From Multifurca ochricompacta (taxonomy: Eukaryota; Basidiomycota; Agaricomycetes; Russulales; Russulaceae): a stretch of 64,000 nt of DNA. This document shows, piece by piece, positions 1 through 9,825 of this stretch (positions are counted from its first letter, which is position 1; every line of letters begins with the position of its first letter). Made by a program: the position numbers and the translations under genes. The notes beneath the pieces are model-generated. The model searched no databases, had not been told where the DNA came from, and saw nothing but the letters and a program-made list of their open reading frames with translations. The stretch covers positions 1-64,000 of the forward strand of contig WTXG01000083.1 in the NCBI GenBank assembly GCA_022496185.1, written 5' to 3'.

Positions 1-585
1 CCTTCCAGTGTCGCTGATAGACACTTGGCACTACATCATGGTAAGTCTTCTCAGCTTGTCCCTGCATGGCCTTCTGGGCCAGCTCTGATGCTTTGGTGAC
101 ATAACATCGACCAGGGTCATCCTCTTCTTCTGTTCGCGTAGTCCTGATTACTGGATGCCTGATTGCATAATCATAACCCAGCGACGTGATAATGGTTGGG
201 TACGAGTCCTTATCCATGGTCACATCAGCCCAGTTGATCTTTGGTTCAAAAGCCGCAAGCCATGGATATCCCAAGATGAGATCTTCATCTCCTAGATCCG
301 TAATTAGGAAGTGAATGACTTTCATCATCTCTCCAACCTGGACGTTTAGGTCCATATAGTGGGTGATCTTTCCAGCACGATTGGCCATTCTGTCAATATT
401 CCAAATGTTCTTTTCCTGGGGAAGTGCCAGCCTTCCCAGACCCATTGTTCTGATTAGTCGTGGATGAATGAAATTGTCTGTGGCTCCAGAGTCCACTAAA
501 ATATCTTGGTTGGCCGTCCTCTGTGTAGTTTCAAAATGAACTGGTATTTTTAATGACTTGAATCGACTAGCATACACAGAGGTGA
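1..585 (-). pseudogene. Gag-deleted pol fragment (protease region) of the minus-strand tandem Ty3/Gypsy array
   Basis: Read on the minus strand from 585 to 1 this is one open frame, closely similar to the protease and pre-RT part of the pol gene at 12685-13270. It holds the retropepsin motif DSGATDNF and continues off the left edge. It joins the neighbouring LTR (starting at 586) directly at the codons just before the protease. The whole gag region and the primer binding site, present in the sister unit as about 13263-14832, are missing; only a GA dinucleotide remains before the LTR. The orientation is LTR then pol, so this is the downstream unit of an LTR-internal-LTR-internal array, not a 3' end. 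Without a primer site it cannot retrotranspose by itself. Family known: chromovirus Ty3/Gypsy. Inferred: a deletion after insertion, or faulty reverse transcription. Confidence 0.85.
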
Positions 586-1154
586 TGTTACGTCCGGTGT
601 GAGACGTTCCACACGACTTGTGCGACAGCTTTGTACGTGTGTTCAGATAAGAGGTCAATAGGACCTCTTGGAGTTGGAATGGATGAGTCAAAGTCAGAAG
701 GGCTGTGGCCTAATGACGATGTTGAGCGGAAAGTACCGAAAGTACTGAGATGATCGAGTCAAAGGTTTCAAGGGGAAGTCCTGAAGACAAACACCGATGT
801 ATTCAATAAGTCGAGTCTGAGGTCTACATCGTAGCTACAGTGGACTTATATACGTAATCGAATGGGCGTCTAAGGATAAGGAATACCGAGTCATGTGGGC
901 CCAAATATACGAAAGCGGAGGGCGTAGAGCCTGGCTTCTGATAGGGAATTAAGTAAGTGTCCGGTCGTACGATAAGAGATAGGAGATAACAGATAAGGAG
1001 TCAATCATAGACAAAGCGACATAAACAAAGACAAAGTCGATCACGGGGAGGGAAGCAAGGCATGTGACGGGTCCCAGGAAGGGGACATGATCAGGAAATG
1101 TAAGGTAGGGGGACGGGTGGGGTCGTCACTGGGGATAGTGAAGAAAATCGGGTT
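586..1154 (-). repeat. Middle LTR of the minus-strand array, left part (split by element 1)
   Basis: Starts TGTTACGTCC and matches the LTR at 14835-15423 almost base for base. It stops after GGGTT at 1150-1154, where element 1 begins, and resumes at 8494. Rejoined, it is full length and ends GTAACA at 8518. It differs from the 14835-15423 copy at 11 positions, all transitions at CpG sites, with no indels. Confidence 0.93.
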
Positions 1155-1735
1155 TGTTACGCACCCCGTCCCTTCCCGTTTTCTTCTTCTTGCCCGGTGA
1201 CGAACCCTCCCAGCCACCTACTCTTCACTATATGATCACGTCTCCATCGTGGGACCCGTCACATGCCCTCCATCCATCCCCGTGATCCACTTGTTTGCCT
1301 ATGTTTATAAACCCTTATCGCTGCTTATCGTTTATCACCTTATCGTACGACCGGACACTTACTTAGTTCCCTATCAGTAGAAGCCAGGCTTTACGCCCTC
1401 CGCTTCCAGATATTCGGGCCCACTTGACTCCGTGATTCCTTATCAGCAGACGCCCGTTTCCTTACGTATATAAGCCCACTGTAGCTTACACTGTAAAGCT
1501 CAGACTTGACTTATTGAATACATCGGTGCCTGTCTTCTGGACATCTCCTTTGATCATTCAGTTTCTTCGTCTCAGTGCTTTTGGCACTTTCCGCTCAACA
1601 TTGTCTTAAGGAGCAGCCCCTTTTGACTTTGACTCATCCCACCTGAACTCCAAGAAGCCTTATTGGTTTCTTAACCGACTTCGTACATCGAGCTGTCACA
1701 CAAGTCGTGTGGAACGTCCCGCACCGGACGTAACA
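1155..1735 (+). repeat. 5' LTR of element 1
   Basis: 581 bp, TGTTACGC...GACGTAACA, with inverted ends TGTTAC/GTAACA. It contains TATATAA at 1467-1473. It is 17 bp longer than its 3' partner, mostly because that copy has lost single bases from short homopolymer runs. Confidence 0.95.
1467..1512 (+). promoter_or_regulatory. LTR promoter: TATA box and predicted transcript 5' end carrying the self-primer
   Basis: TATATAA at 1467-1473 is followed 35 bp after its first base by AGACTTGACTT (1502-1512), the reverse complement of the primer binding site at 1738-1748. A start near 1502 would put these 11 nt at the very 5' end of the mRNA, as in Tf1 of fission yeast. The exact start is inferred. Confidence 0.7.
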
Positions 1736-1748
1736 TCAAGTCAAGTCT
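1736..1748 (+). other. Self-primer binding site of element 1
   Basis: The two bases TC, then AAGTCAAGTCT (1738-1748), follow the LTR directly. There is no TGG start expected of a tRNA primer site. The 11 nt are an exact complement of LTR positions 1502-1512. In element 2 the matching pair is changed on both sides. Confidence 0.8.
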
Positions 1749-1754
1749 CTCATC

Positions 1755-3255
1755 GTGGCTTCCAGCCGCAGTCAGACCCTCTTTAAAGAAGAACCCATCG
1801 AACACAGGGACGAGCCTGACCTTTCACAGCAAGTACTTGGCTCTGCCACCTGGAAAGACTTTGAGTCCGAGTTTGGATACTACGTCTATCACGACGGAAG
1901 ATACCAACCAGTAGAATACGACGACAAAAGAGAGTTTGGTATCGTATCCGATATTCGGACAGCCGACACTCTTGGGTCACCACAGGACCCGCCCCACCTG
2001 AATTCGGATTAGGACCGTGGAGGGAGAATCCCCCGGCCATCGTCACGGACTCTGAGCCAGAAGAGTACGTAGAAGAACACAGTGAAGAAGCACTGGTATT
2101 AGCGTCGACTACACCCCCAGTTGCACCCGCAGTTGTCACGTCCAGAGCCCCTGCTTTGACAACTCCCCAGATCTCGATACAATCCTCTGACACCGTCACC
2201 CCGTTTCATCAGAACATGTCCACCATTGCGGCCCAGCTTCCCGACCCAGCCCCTCCTCCTCCACCTGCCATGCTACCACCCAACATTCCCCCACCATCGG
2301 GGCGGTTGTCAGGTGTGCTGCCCCAAACGTTCACTGGGGATCGATCGCAAAGCAAGAAATTCATGCTGGAGTTCACGACCTTTAAGAACTTCAACCATGA
2401 CGTTCCCCAGATCATCAACCCCTTCCAGCGTGCCAACCTGTTTCTATCACTGATCAGGGGGGAAGCCGTGGACGACTGGACAATGGAACAGCTAGAATGG
2501 CTGAACAAACAAATGAGAGTGGTCGTCGCACCACCAGTGAAGGCCTTTGGGAAACCATTGCCAGAGGTTCAAAGATGCGTTCACGGATGGGCAAGCCAAG
2601 CAGAAGGCTGCCCGAGAACTTAAGTCCCTTAGGATGGAAAAGGGAGAGCTTGACGCTTATGTAGCCAAGTTCAGAAGCCTGGCCAACAGGGCCGGTTACG
2701 ACACCGATGAAGAGGCCACATTGGACCTCTTCTCCCAGGGGTTGCCCAACCCACTAGTGAAAAATATTATTCAGTTCCACCACCCCAATGACTGGGACAC
2801 GTGGGTTGACGCTGCTCGACGACAGCAGCAGGACTATTTGGACTTCCAGACACGCTTCGGAGTCGATACAAAGAAGGGAAAAACCCGTGACCAGTGGAAG
2901 GCCGCCTTTGGAGTTAAGCCCACACACGCCAGTCAGAGGGATCCAAATGCCATGGATACCTCAGCCGACAGAACCAGAGCGCGGGTGGCCCTTATGGAAG
3001 ATGAAAGGCAAACCCTGATGAAGGAAGGGCGGTGCTTTCGCTGCAAGGCGCAGGGGCACATGTCTAGGAGTGCCTGAAGAAAGGGGTACGAGCAGCGGAA
3101 GCAACTGTCGCACCGGTCCATAACAACCCACCAACGGTCAACAAAAGACAGTGACGAAAGAAGAAAAAGCGCAGGAAATATGGGCAAACATGATGAAGGA
3201 GAGTGAAGAAGTGCGAGCTATTTTGGTAGAAAAAGCGTTTGCAAAAAAGGATTTT
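1755..3255 (+). pseudogene. gag of element 1 (frameshifted)
   Basis: Capsid-type Gag, similar along its length to the open gag at 13457-14815 on the other strand. Open segments are 1755-2012, 2156-2623 and 2547-3077, joined by one-base frameshifts near 1925 and 2560. The C-terminal zinc knuckle begins CFRCKAQGHM (near 3030) and loses its frame straight after. The first codon is GTG, as in element 2; reading upstream in frame meets TAA inside the LTR before any ATG. Gag would form the particle shell and bind RNA. It cannot be translated as written. Confidence 0.85.
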
Positions 3256-6200
3256 TAATCGGCTCAAACCCTTCGGCCTGGGCGCGAGCACTACATGTAA
3301 CCTCTGTGTATACTAGTCGCTTCAAATCTTTGAAAATACCAGTACATTTCGAAACTACACAGAGGACGGCCGACCGTGACATCCTGATTGACTCAGGAGC
3401 TACCGACAACTTCATCAGCCTGCGAATGGTGAAAACCATGGGATTGGGAATGCTGGCACTTCCCCAGGAAAAAATATCTGGAATATTGACGGAACCGCCA
3501 ACCGGGCCGGAAAAATCACACATTATACCGACCTCAATGTCCAAGTAGGGGAAAGGACAAAAGTCATACGCTTCCTGGTCACCAACCTAGGCGGAGAAGA
3601 CTTGGTCTTGGGATATCCCTGGCTTTCCGCCTTCGAGCCAAGGATTAACTGGAGCGATGCGACAATGGATAAAGACTCTTACCCTGTGCTCATTACGTCA
3701 ATAGGGTACGACTACGCTGTCCGACGCTCCTTGGCACACAAAGCAGAAGTAAATGAGGAGGACCCAGGATGTTGTTTCGTTACCAAAGCATCAGAACTCG
3801 CGCAGAAAGCGGTAGAAGGGCATGCAGAGAAAACATTCGAAGAGGTGGTACCAGCAGAATACCATCGACACTGGAAGGTGTTCTCGGAGGAGGAATCGCA
3901 GCGTTTTCTTCCTACACGACCGTGGGACCATGCCATCGACTTCATACCCGATACCCCATCAGCAATCGATTGTAAAATCTACCCATTATCACAGGCAGAA
4001 CAGACCGCACTTACGGCATTCCTTGAGGAACACCTTGCAAAGGGTATATCCGTCCATCGAAATCACCTTACGCATCACCATTCTTCTTCATTAAAAAGAA
4101 AGACGGCAAACTTCGACCTGTTCAGGATTACCGACGGATAAACGCCTACACTGTAAAGAACGCCTACCCCTTGCCACTCATCTCCGAACTTATTGACACC
4201 ATGAGGAATAAATCTTTGTTCTCCAAAATGGACGTCCGTTGGGGTTACAATAACATTCGGATCAAAGAAGGGGATCAGTGTAAAGCGGCCTTTTAAAACC
4301 AATCAGGGACTCTTCGAACCAAACGTTATGTTCTTCGGTCTTACTAACTCCCCTGCTACTTTCCAATCAATGATGAACCACATATTCCGCGACCTCATTC
4401 TTACCGGCGAAGTGGTGGTCTACATGGATGACATATTGGTGGCAACTGAAAACGATCTAACCCATCACCGAGAGCGAGTACATCAAGTGCTAGAGATCCT
4501 GCACGAACATGACTTATACCTCAAGCCCGCCAAGTGCTCGTTCGAACAGTCAACCGTGGAATACCTGGGAGTCATATTAGAAGGAGGACAGGTCCGGATG
4601 GACCCCGTAAAGGTGCAAGGAATCCGGGAATGGCCGACACCTGCATGTGTCAAGGACGTGCGATCTTTCATTGGGTTCTGTAATTTCTATCGACGTTTTG
4701 TCCGAGGTTCTCGGAATCGCTCAACCGCTAAACGGATTACTGAAAAAGATGTTCCCTGGCTTGGACAGAAGAACATCAAACGGCTTTGAACAGATTCGCG
4801 ACATTATTAGTCAGAACCGGTCCTGTTACAACCAGATTTGCAGAAACCCTTCGAACTTGAGGTCGACGCATCCCACTTTGCAAATGGCGCATATTAATCA
4901 GCGGATATGGCGGGACTCCTTCACCCTGTGGCCTTTTACTCGGAGACATTCTCCCGGCGGAACGGAATATGACATTTGGGACAGGAATTATTGGCATTGT
5001 GAAAGCCTTGCGACACTGGCGACCATATCTAGCAGGAACTCCTCACAAGACTATATTCACACCGATCACTCCAATCTACTGTATGGAAGGAACCCCACAA
5101 GATCAGTCGACGAGTTGCTCGCGAAGTCTTAGAATTGGAAGAATACAACTTCGTGCTCAAACACATCGCAGGAAGTCGCAACGCACGAGCAGACGCCTGT
5201 CACGGCGGCCGGACTGAACGATGGCGGAGAGGACAACACTAATGTCACAGTGCTCCCCGAAGAGGTCTTTGCAAAACGGCGGTTGTCAGTCTTCACGATA
5301 TGGATCTATGGGCCCAAGTGTCCCAAATATGAATCAGCAGCTATGTGAAGCTGGGCCGATGCACACAACCTGAAAAGATTGACGGCTGTGGTGGAAGGAC
5401 GGGGATCGACTTGTTGTCACCGGTGGCGACAACATTAAGAGGGGGGTGATCCATTTCCACCACGACCTCCCTCTGCAGGACACCCTGGCATTGCCAACAC
5501 TTATGCTCTTGCCAAACGCGACTACTGGTGGCCAACATGAAAAGGATGTGGAGGAATACGTGAAGGGATGCACAGACTGCCAGGCCAACAAAGTAAACAC
5601 GCACCCGCAACCACCGGCACCATCCCAATTACGCCGACGCCTCACAACCATTCAGACCATTGCCATGGATTTTATCGTCAAGCTCCCCTTTCCAGAGGTT
5701 TGACCAATCTGACCATCACGATCACGACTGTTCAAAGCGGCGTTTTATACCCTGCAAGAGTCATCACAGCAGAAGGAGTGGCCAAACTTTACCTGGATCA
5801 CGTCTACAGACACTATGGCCTCCCTGAAAGATATATCAGACCGCGACCCACGCTTTACATCCGCGTTTGCGAGAGCGCTCTGTAAACGCTGAATATTGCC
5901 CAGAACATCTCCACGGCGTATCACCACAGACAGATGGACAGTCGAAAGAACAAACCAGTGGCTCGAACAATATCTTCGATTCTGGTGCAACGGACGACAG
6001 GATGATTGGGTGACTGGCTAGCGACAGCAGATTCGCACACAACTCTGGCCCAATGGTACACAAAACTCCCCATTTCACTTATCATGGGATGGACCCCGAG
6101 CCACATGGACAGGAAAGCCGACGAATGTCCTTGCCATGCAGCGTATCAGCCAATGGGAAGAGATTCGGAAATAGCCAATGAAAATTGTTGAAGGCGCAAA

Positions 6201-6660
6201 GGATCCTGGCGGAAAACCTCGAGGTTCACCTTATCGAACCAATGACTGGTATGGTTGGAAGGGAAGAAATTCACACGTCACATCCCACGGCCAAATTAGC
6301 GCCCCGACGTCACGGACCTTCAAGATAACAAGGAAGCTGTCAGATGTGTCATATGAACTCGAACTCCCCGGCATGGCACATCCACCGGTCTTCCACGCCA
6401 ACTGCTGACCCTTACAAGGAAACACCCTCACAGGGAAAACTTCCCAAGACCCCCACCTGACCTTATTGACGGAGAAGAGGAGTGGGAAGTAGAACGCATT
6501 CTGGACTCGAAGCGACAAGGCCGAGGGCGCAAGCTGTATTACCTAGTCAAATGGAAAGGATTCCCAGCCTCTGACAACTCGTGGGAACCAGCCGGAGATA
6601 TCTTCGCCCCGGTCCTTATCGCGGAGTTTCACCCCAGCATCCAGAAGCACCCAGAAACAG
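3256..6660 (+). pseudogene. pol of element 1: protease, RT, RNase H, integrase, chromodomain (many frameshifts)
   Basis: Domains seen in order: protease DSGATDNF near 3390; RT with an intact YMDD near 4425 (frame 4328-4789); RNase H and integrase pieces in broken frames, including the GCTDCQANK zinc-finger region near 5570; and a C-terminal chromodomain (EWEVERILDS..., then LVKWKGFP) near 6480-6650. At least ten one-base indels break the frame, denser after 4700. In a working copy the products would cut the polyprotein, copy the RNA and insert the cDNA; the chromodomain would guide insertion to marked chromatin. In contrast to element 2, the RT catalytic YMDD is preserved here. Confidence 0.88.
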
Positions 6661-6737
6661 TTAAAAGAACAGTCCCAGACCTCCTGAATGCCCCAGTATA
6701 TGCTCCCCCAGCAATTACTACCACAGAACAGTCCATC

Positions 6738-7829
6738 ATGTCTTTCATCGCCGCCTCTGCTGCCGTCGACGCTTTTGCCTCCCCCATGACCGTCGTCAAA
6801 AACTTCCCGTCTGCTCACCCATCCACTCGTCCTCTTCCCCTATCGATTATGAAGCTGCGGAGGCATGCGTCAAGAACCAATCCCCGAACCCAAACGACGA
6901 TTTCACTCACAGTGAAGAACCCCATCCCAACGACTTACTCAACGGAGAGATCGATGATGAGGCCCCCGAGTTCCCTTTCATCCCAACAACCCCAATTCCT
7001 CAATGTACTTCCCGCTAGAGATCACCATGGCTGACGCACTACAACCATCGCAAAGTACATCTATTACACCAATGGCGGGATGGATGTGGCGGGGTGCATA
7101 AGAAGGATGGGCCGGTCTATGGTGCTCCATTTATCTGGAAGAAAGGTATACGGGTCAGCTCCATCACACACTGACCGATGAACAGTTGGGTCACCTTGCT
7201 GCGGAGGATTGCCGCGCCTTTGCAATTGACGAAGTGTGAATGACATGAGGCTCCCGCGCCTGAAGGCGGAGTTATGAGGTTGAGAAAAACATCACATGCG
7301 AAGGACACTGAATCAGCAGTACAAGGAACACGCGAAATGATGGCCAGGTGACGAACGGGATGTTCCAGTTGGAACGGAGATTGTGGAATTAGGAAGAGGT
7401 TGGAGGCGGGAGACGCTATCAGACGATCGCTGAAAGGTACGCCGACACCTATGCACGGCCTCTCCCTCCTCGCACCTGGAGCTGCCCCGACACTCTACCA
7501 AGCCGGCTCGAGATGCCAGTTGCATGAGAATCCGCGCGGGGAAACCTGCTGGTGTTGTGATAGCAGATACCACATCAGCTGGAATTGCCCTCTCAACTGC
7601 AAGTGGTGCGACACTGCCGCAGCAATCTCATTGGAGCCGATTGCATCTTTCGCTGTGTAGGGGTGGCCCCACAATCAAAACCCGTCAGGCTGGTGTGGCA
7701 AATGTCTTCGACACAACGCCGGGCAAAAGAGATCGACTGTCCCGTCTACGACCTGTGCCGGCCTGTGGTCAGCGCGGCCCGTACAGCTTCCTTCGCACCC
7801 ATGCATGTCCACAGAACTGGATCGTATAA
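6738..7829 (+). pseudogene. Third ORF (ORF3) of element 1, frameshifted
   Basis: Starts ATGTCTTTCATC at 6738, about 70 bp after the chromodomain end, and is similar throughout to the open ORF3 at 8550-9755 of element 2. The motif HPSTRP near its N-terminus, the FPF segment and a zinc-knuckle region (CWCC...HISWNC near 7550) can all be followed through several one-base deletions. The function of this ORF is unknown; see the element 2 copy. Confidence 0.8.
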
Positions 7830-7929
7830 GAAGAGATCGTAATGTAGCTGACGATTATTGGAGCTGGTGCAGGATGATGACAGTACGATCGTTTCTAGCC
7901 GGGACTGCTAGAACCAGAAGAGGGGGTGA

Positions 7930-8493
7930 TGTTACGCACCCGTCCCTTCCGTTTTCTTCTTCCTGCCTGGTGACGAACCCTCCAGCCACCTACTCTTCAC
8001 TATATGATCACGTCTCCATCGTGGGACCCGTCACATGCCTCCGTCCATCCCGTGATCCACTTGTTTGCTTATGTTTAGACCTTATCGCTGCTTATCGCTT
8101 ATCACCTTATCGTACGACCGGACACTTACTTAGTTCCCTATCAGTAGAAGCCAGGCTTTAGCCCTCCGCTTCCAGATATTTGGGCCCACTTGACTCCGTG
8201 ATTCCTTATCAGCAGACGCCCGTTTCCTTATGTATATAAGCCACTGTAGCTACACTGTAAAGCTCAGACTGACTTATTGAATACATCGGTGCCTGTCTTC
8301 TGGACATCTCCTTTGATCATTCAGTTTCTTCGTCTCAGTGCTTTTGGCACTTTCCTCAACATTGTCTTAAGGAGCAGCCCTTTTGACTTGACTCATCCCA
8401 CCTGAACTCCAGGAAGCCTTATTGGTTTCTTACCGACTTCGTACATCGAGCTGTCACACAAGTCGTGTGGAACGTCCTGCACCGGACGTAACA
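7930..8493 (+). repeat. 3' LTR of element 1
   Basis: 564 bp, TGTTACGC...GTAACA. Compared with the 5' LTR it has about fifteen single-base deletions, mostly in short runs (CCCC to CCC, TTT to TT), plus a few substitutions. LTRs are identical at insertion, so this indel excess points to a low-quality consensus here or very unusual decay. The self-primer sequence near 8263 has itself lost one T. Confidence 0.94.
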
Positions 8494-8518
8494 GGGTTGC
8501 TAGGCAGGGGTCATAACA
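8494..8518 (-). repeat. Middle LTR of the minus-strand array, right remnant
   Basis: GGGTTGCTAGGCAGGGGTCATAACA completes the LTR begun at 586 once element 1 is removed. The first five bases are the duplicated target site. Confidence 0.9.
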
Positions 8519-8549
8519 TCACCCCCTCTTCTGGCTCTAGCTGACCCAG

Positions 8550-9755
8550 CTAGAAACGACTCGTACCATCATCATCCTGCACCAGGTCCAAGTAATCATC
8601 AGCTACATTACAATCGTCCGTGGTGTAATTTTCCTCGTCTTCATCCTGGGGACACCGATGTGCGCGAAGGAAACCATAGGGGCCGCGCTGTCCACACGAG
8701 TGACAGAGGTCGTGGACAGGGCAGTCCAACTCGCGATGCCCCGCGTTGTGACGCAGGCACTTGCCGCACCAGCCAGATGGATTGATGATTGTCGGGGGAA
8801 CACCTACATGGCGGAAAATACAGAACCGACTCCAGTGCAGGTTGCTGCGGCAGTGGCGACACCATTTGCGGTTGAGGGGACAGTTCCAACTGATGTGGTA
8901 CTTACTGTCACACCGCCAACATGTTTCGCCGCGGGGATTCTCATGCATCCGTGGCATCTCGAACCGATTGGGTAGCAACCTTGGCGCAGCCCCCAACGAT
9001 CGTGGAGGGAGAGGTCGCGCGTATGTGTCAGCGTACCTCTCAGCGATGGTCTGGTACGCATCTCCCGTCTCCAACCTCTTTCGAATCTCTACCAGCTCCT
9101 GCTCGACCTGGAACATCCCACTGGTCAACCTCGTCATCATCTTCGCATGTTCCTTGTACTGTCGGTTAAGTGTCGTGCGCAGCGTCAGGTTCTTCTGCAG
9201 CCTCATTACCTCGGCTTTAAGGCGCGGGAGATGCATATCGTTCAGTACTTCGTCTATCGCAAAGGCGTGGGAGTCTTCCGCGGCCAAATGCCCCAACTGT
9301 TCATCGCTCATTGTGTGGTGCAGCCGTCCTGTGTAACGTTCTTCCAAGTAGACTGGGGCCCCATAAACGGGACCGTTCTTCTTCATGCATCCTGCAACGT
9401 CCATTCCTCCGTTGGTATAGAAGATGTACTTAGCTATTGCCTTGGTGCCATCCGCCATGGTGATCTCAAGCGGGAAGTACATTGACGAGTTCAGGTTATT
9501 GGCAAAAAACGGGAACTCGGGGACGTCGTTGTCCATCTCCATGCCTACCAGGTCGTTGGGGTGTGGCTCTTCGCAGTGTTCAAAGTCGTGGTTGGGGTTG
9601 GGTGACTGGTTCTTGACGCGTTCCTCCGCAGCTTCATAGTCGATGGGAGAGGAGGGACGAGTAGAGGGGTGAGCGGAAGGGAAGGCCTCTACAACCACAG
9701 TAGTGGCGGTGAAGGTGTCGATGGCGGCAGAGGCAGCGATGGAGGAAGAGGACAT
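8550..9755 (-). CDS. Third ORF (ORF3) downstream of pol: acidic-tailed zinc-knuckle protein
   Basis: Intact 401-codon ORF starting ATG, about 70 bp after the pol stop and in another frame. Residues 25-45 hold the motif HPSTRP..SPID. Residues 75-200 form a conserved block (FPF, ITMADG, YGAPVY, then NDMHLPRLKAEV), with a probable coiled helix to about residue 245. The C-terminal third carries two exact CCHC knuckles (CWRCDSKYHISWNC, CRHCRSNLHWSRFC), two further Cys/His clusters, and an acidic tail. There is no signal peptide or membrane segment, so it is not an envelope. Element 3 has a diverged homolog in the same place. Inferred: a second nucleic-acid-binding or Gag-like accessory protein. 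How it is translated is unknown. Confidence 0.85.
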   Translation of the reverse strand: MSSSSIAASAAIDTFTATTVVVEAFPSAHPSTRPSSPIDYEAAEERVKNQSPNPNHDFEHCEEPHPNDLVGMEMDNDVPEFPFFANNLNSSMYFPLEITMADGTKAIAKYIFYTNGGMDVAGCMKKNGPVYGAPVYLEERYTGRLHHTMSDEQLGHLAAEDSHAFAIDEVLNDMHLPRLKAEVMRLQKNLTLRTTLNRQYKEHAKMMTRLTSGMFQVEQELVEIRKRLETGDAYQTIAERYADTYARPLPPRSLGAAPRLLPNRFEMPRMHENPRGETCWRCDSKYHISWNCPLNRKWCRHCRSNLHWSRFCIFRHVGVPPTIINPSGWCGKCLRHNAGHRELDCPVHDLCHSCGQRGPYGFLRAHRCPQDEDEENYTTDDCNVADDYLDLVQDDDGTSRF

Positions 9756-9825
9756 ATTGGTGTGTAGTAGGACGTTGCTGATGAGGCGTTGTTCTGGGGA
9801 AAGTCTTGGGGATTTTGCCTTTCTT

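Larger units (their letters stand above)
1155..8493 (+). mobile_element. Element 1: Ty3/Gypsy chromovirus inserted in the middle LTR of element 2 (TSD GGGTT)
   Basis: Complete LTR to LTR structure: 5' LTR 1155-1735, 3' LTR 7930-8493, flanked by the 5-bp direct repeat GGGTT at 1150-1154 and 8494-8498. Internal order is gag, protease, RT, RNase H, integrase, chromodomain, then a third ORF, all on the + strand and all broken by one-base indels. The polypurine tract AGAAGAGGGGGTGA lies just before the 3' LTR. It belongs to the same family as element 2, whose intact frames allow each domain here to be recognised. It is younger than the element it entered. The internal region is slightly shorter than in element 2, mainly through scattered single-base losses. 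Confidence 0.95.

Noticed and set aside
1783..2508. Long minus-strand frames over element 1 gag (138 and 99 codons)
   Set aside because: They are antisense shadows of the gag coding frame and have no motif.
8761..9336. 191-codon + frame over ORF3 of element 2
   Set aside because: Antisense of the intact ORF3; composition and lack of motifs fit a shadow.
8550..9755. ORF3 as an envelope gene
   Set aside because: Position fits, but there is no signal peptide, no membrane segment and no glycosylation pattern; zinc knuckles and an acidic tail argue for a cytosolic nucleic-acid-binding protein.
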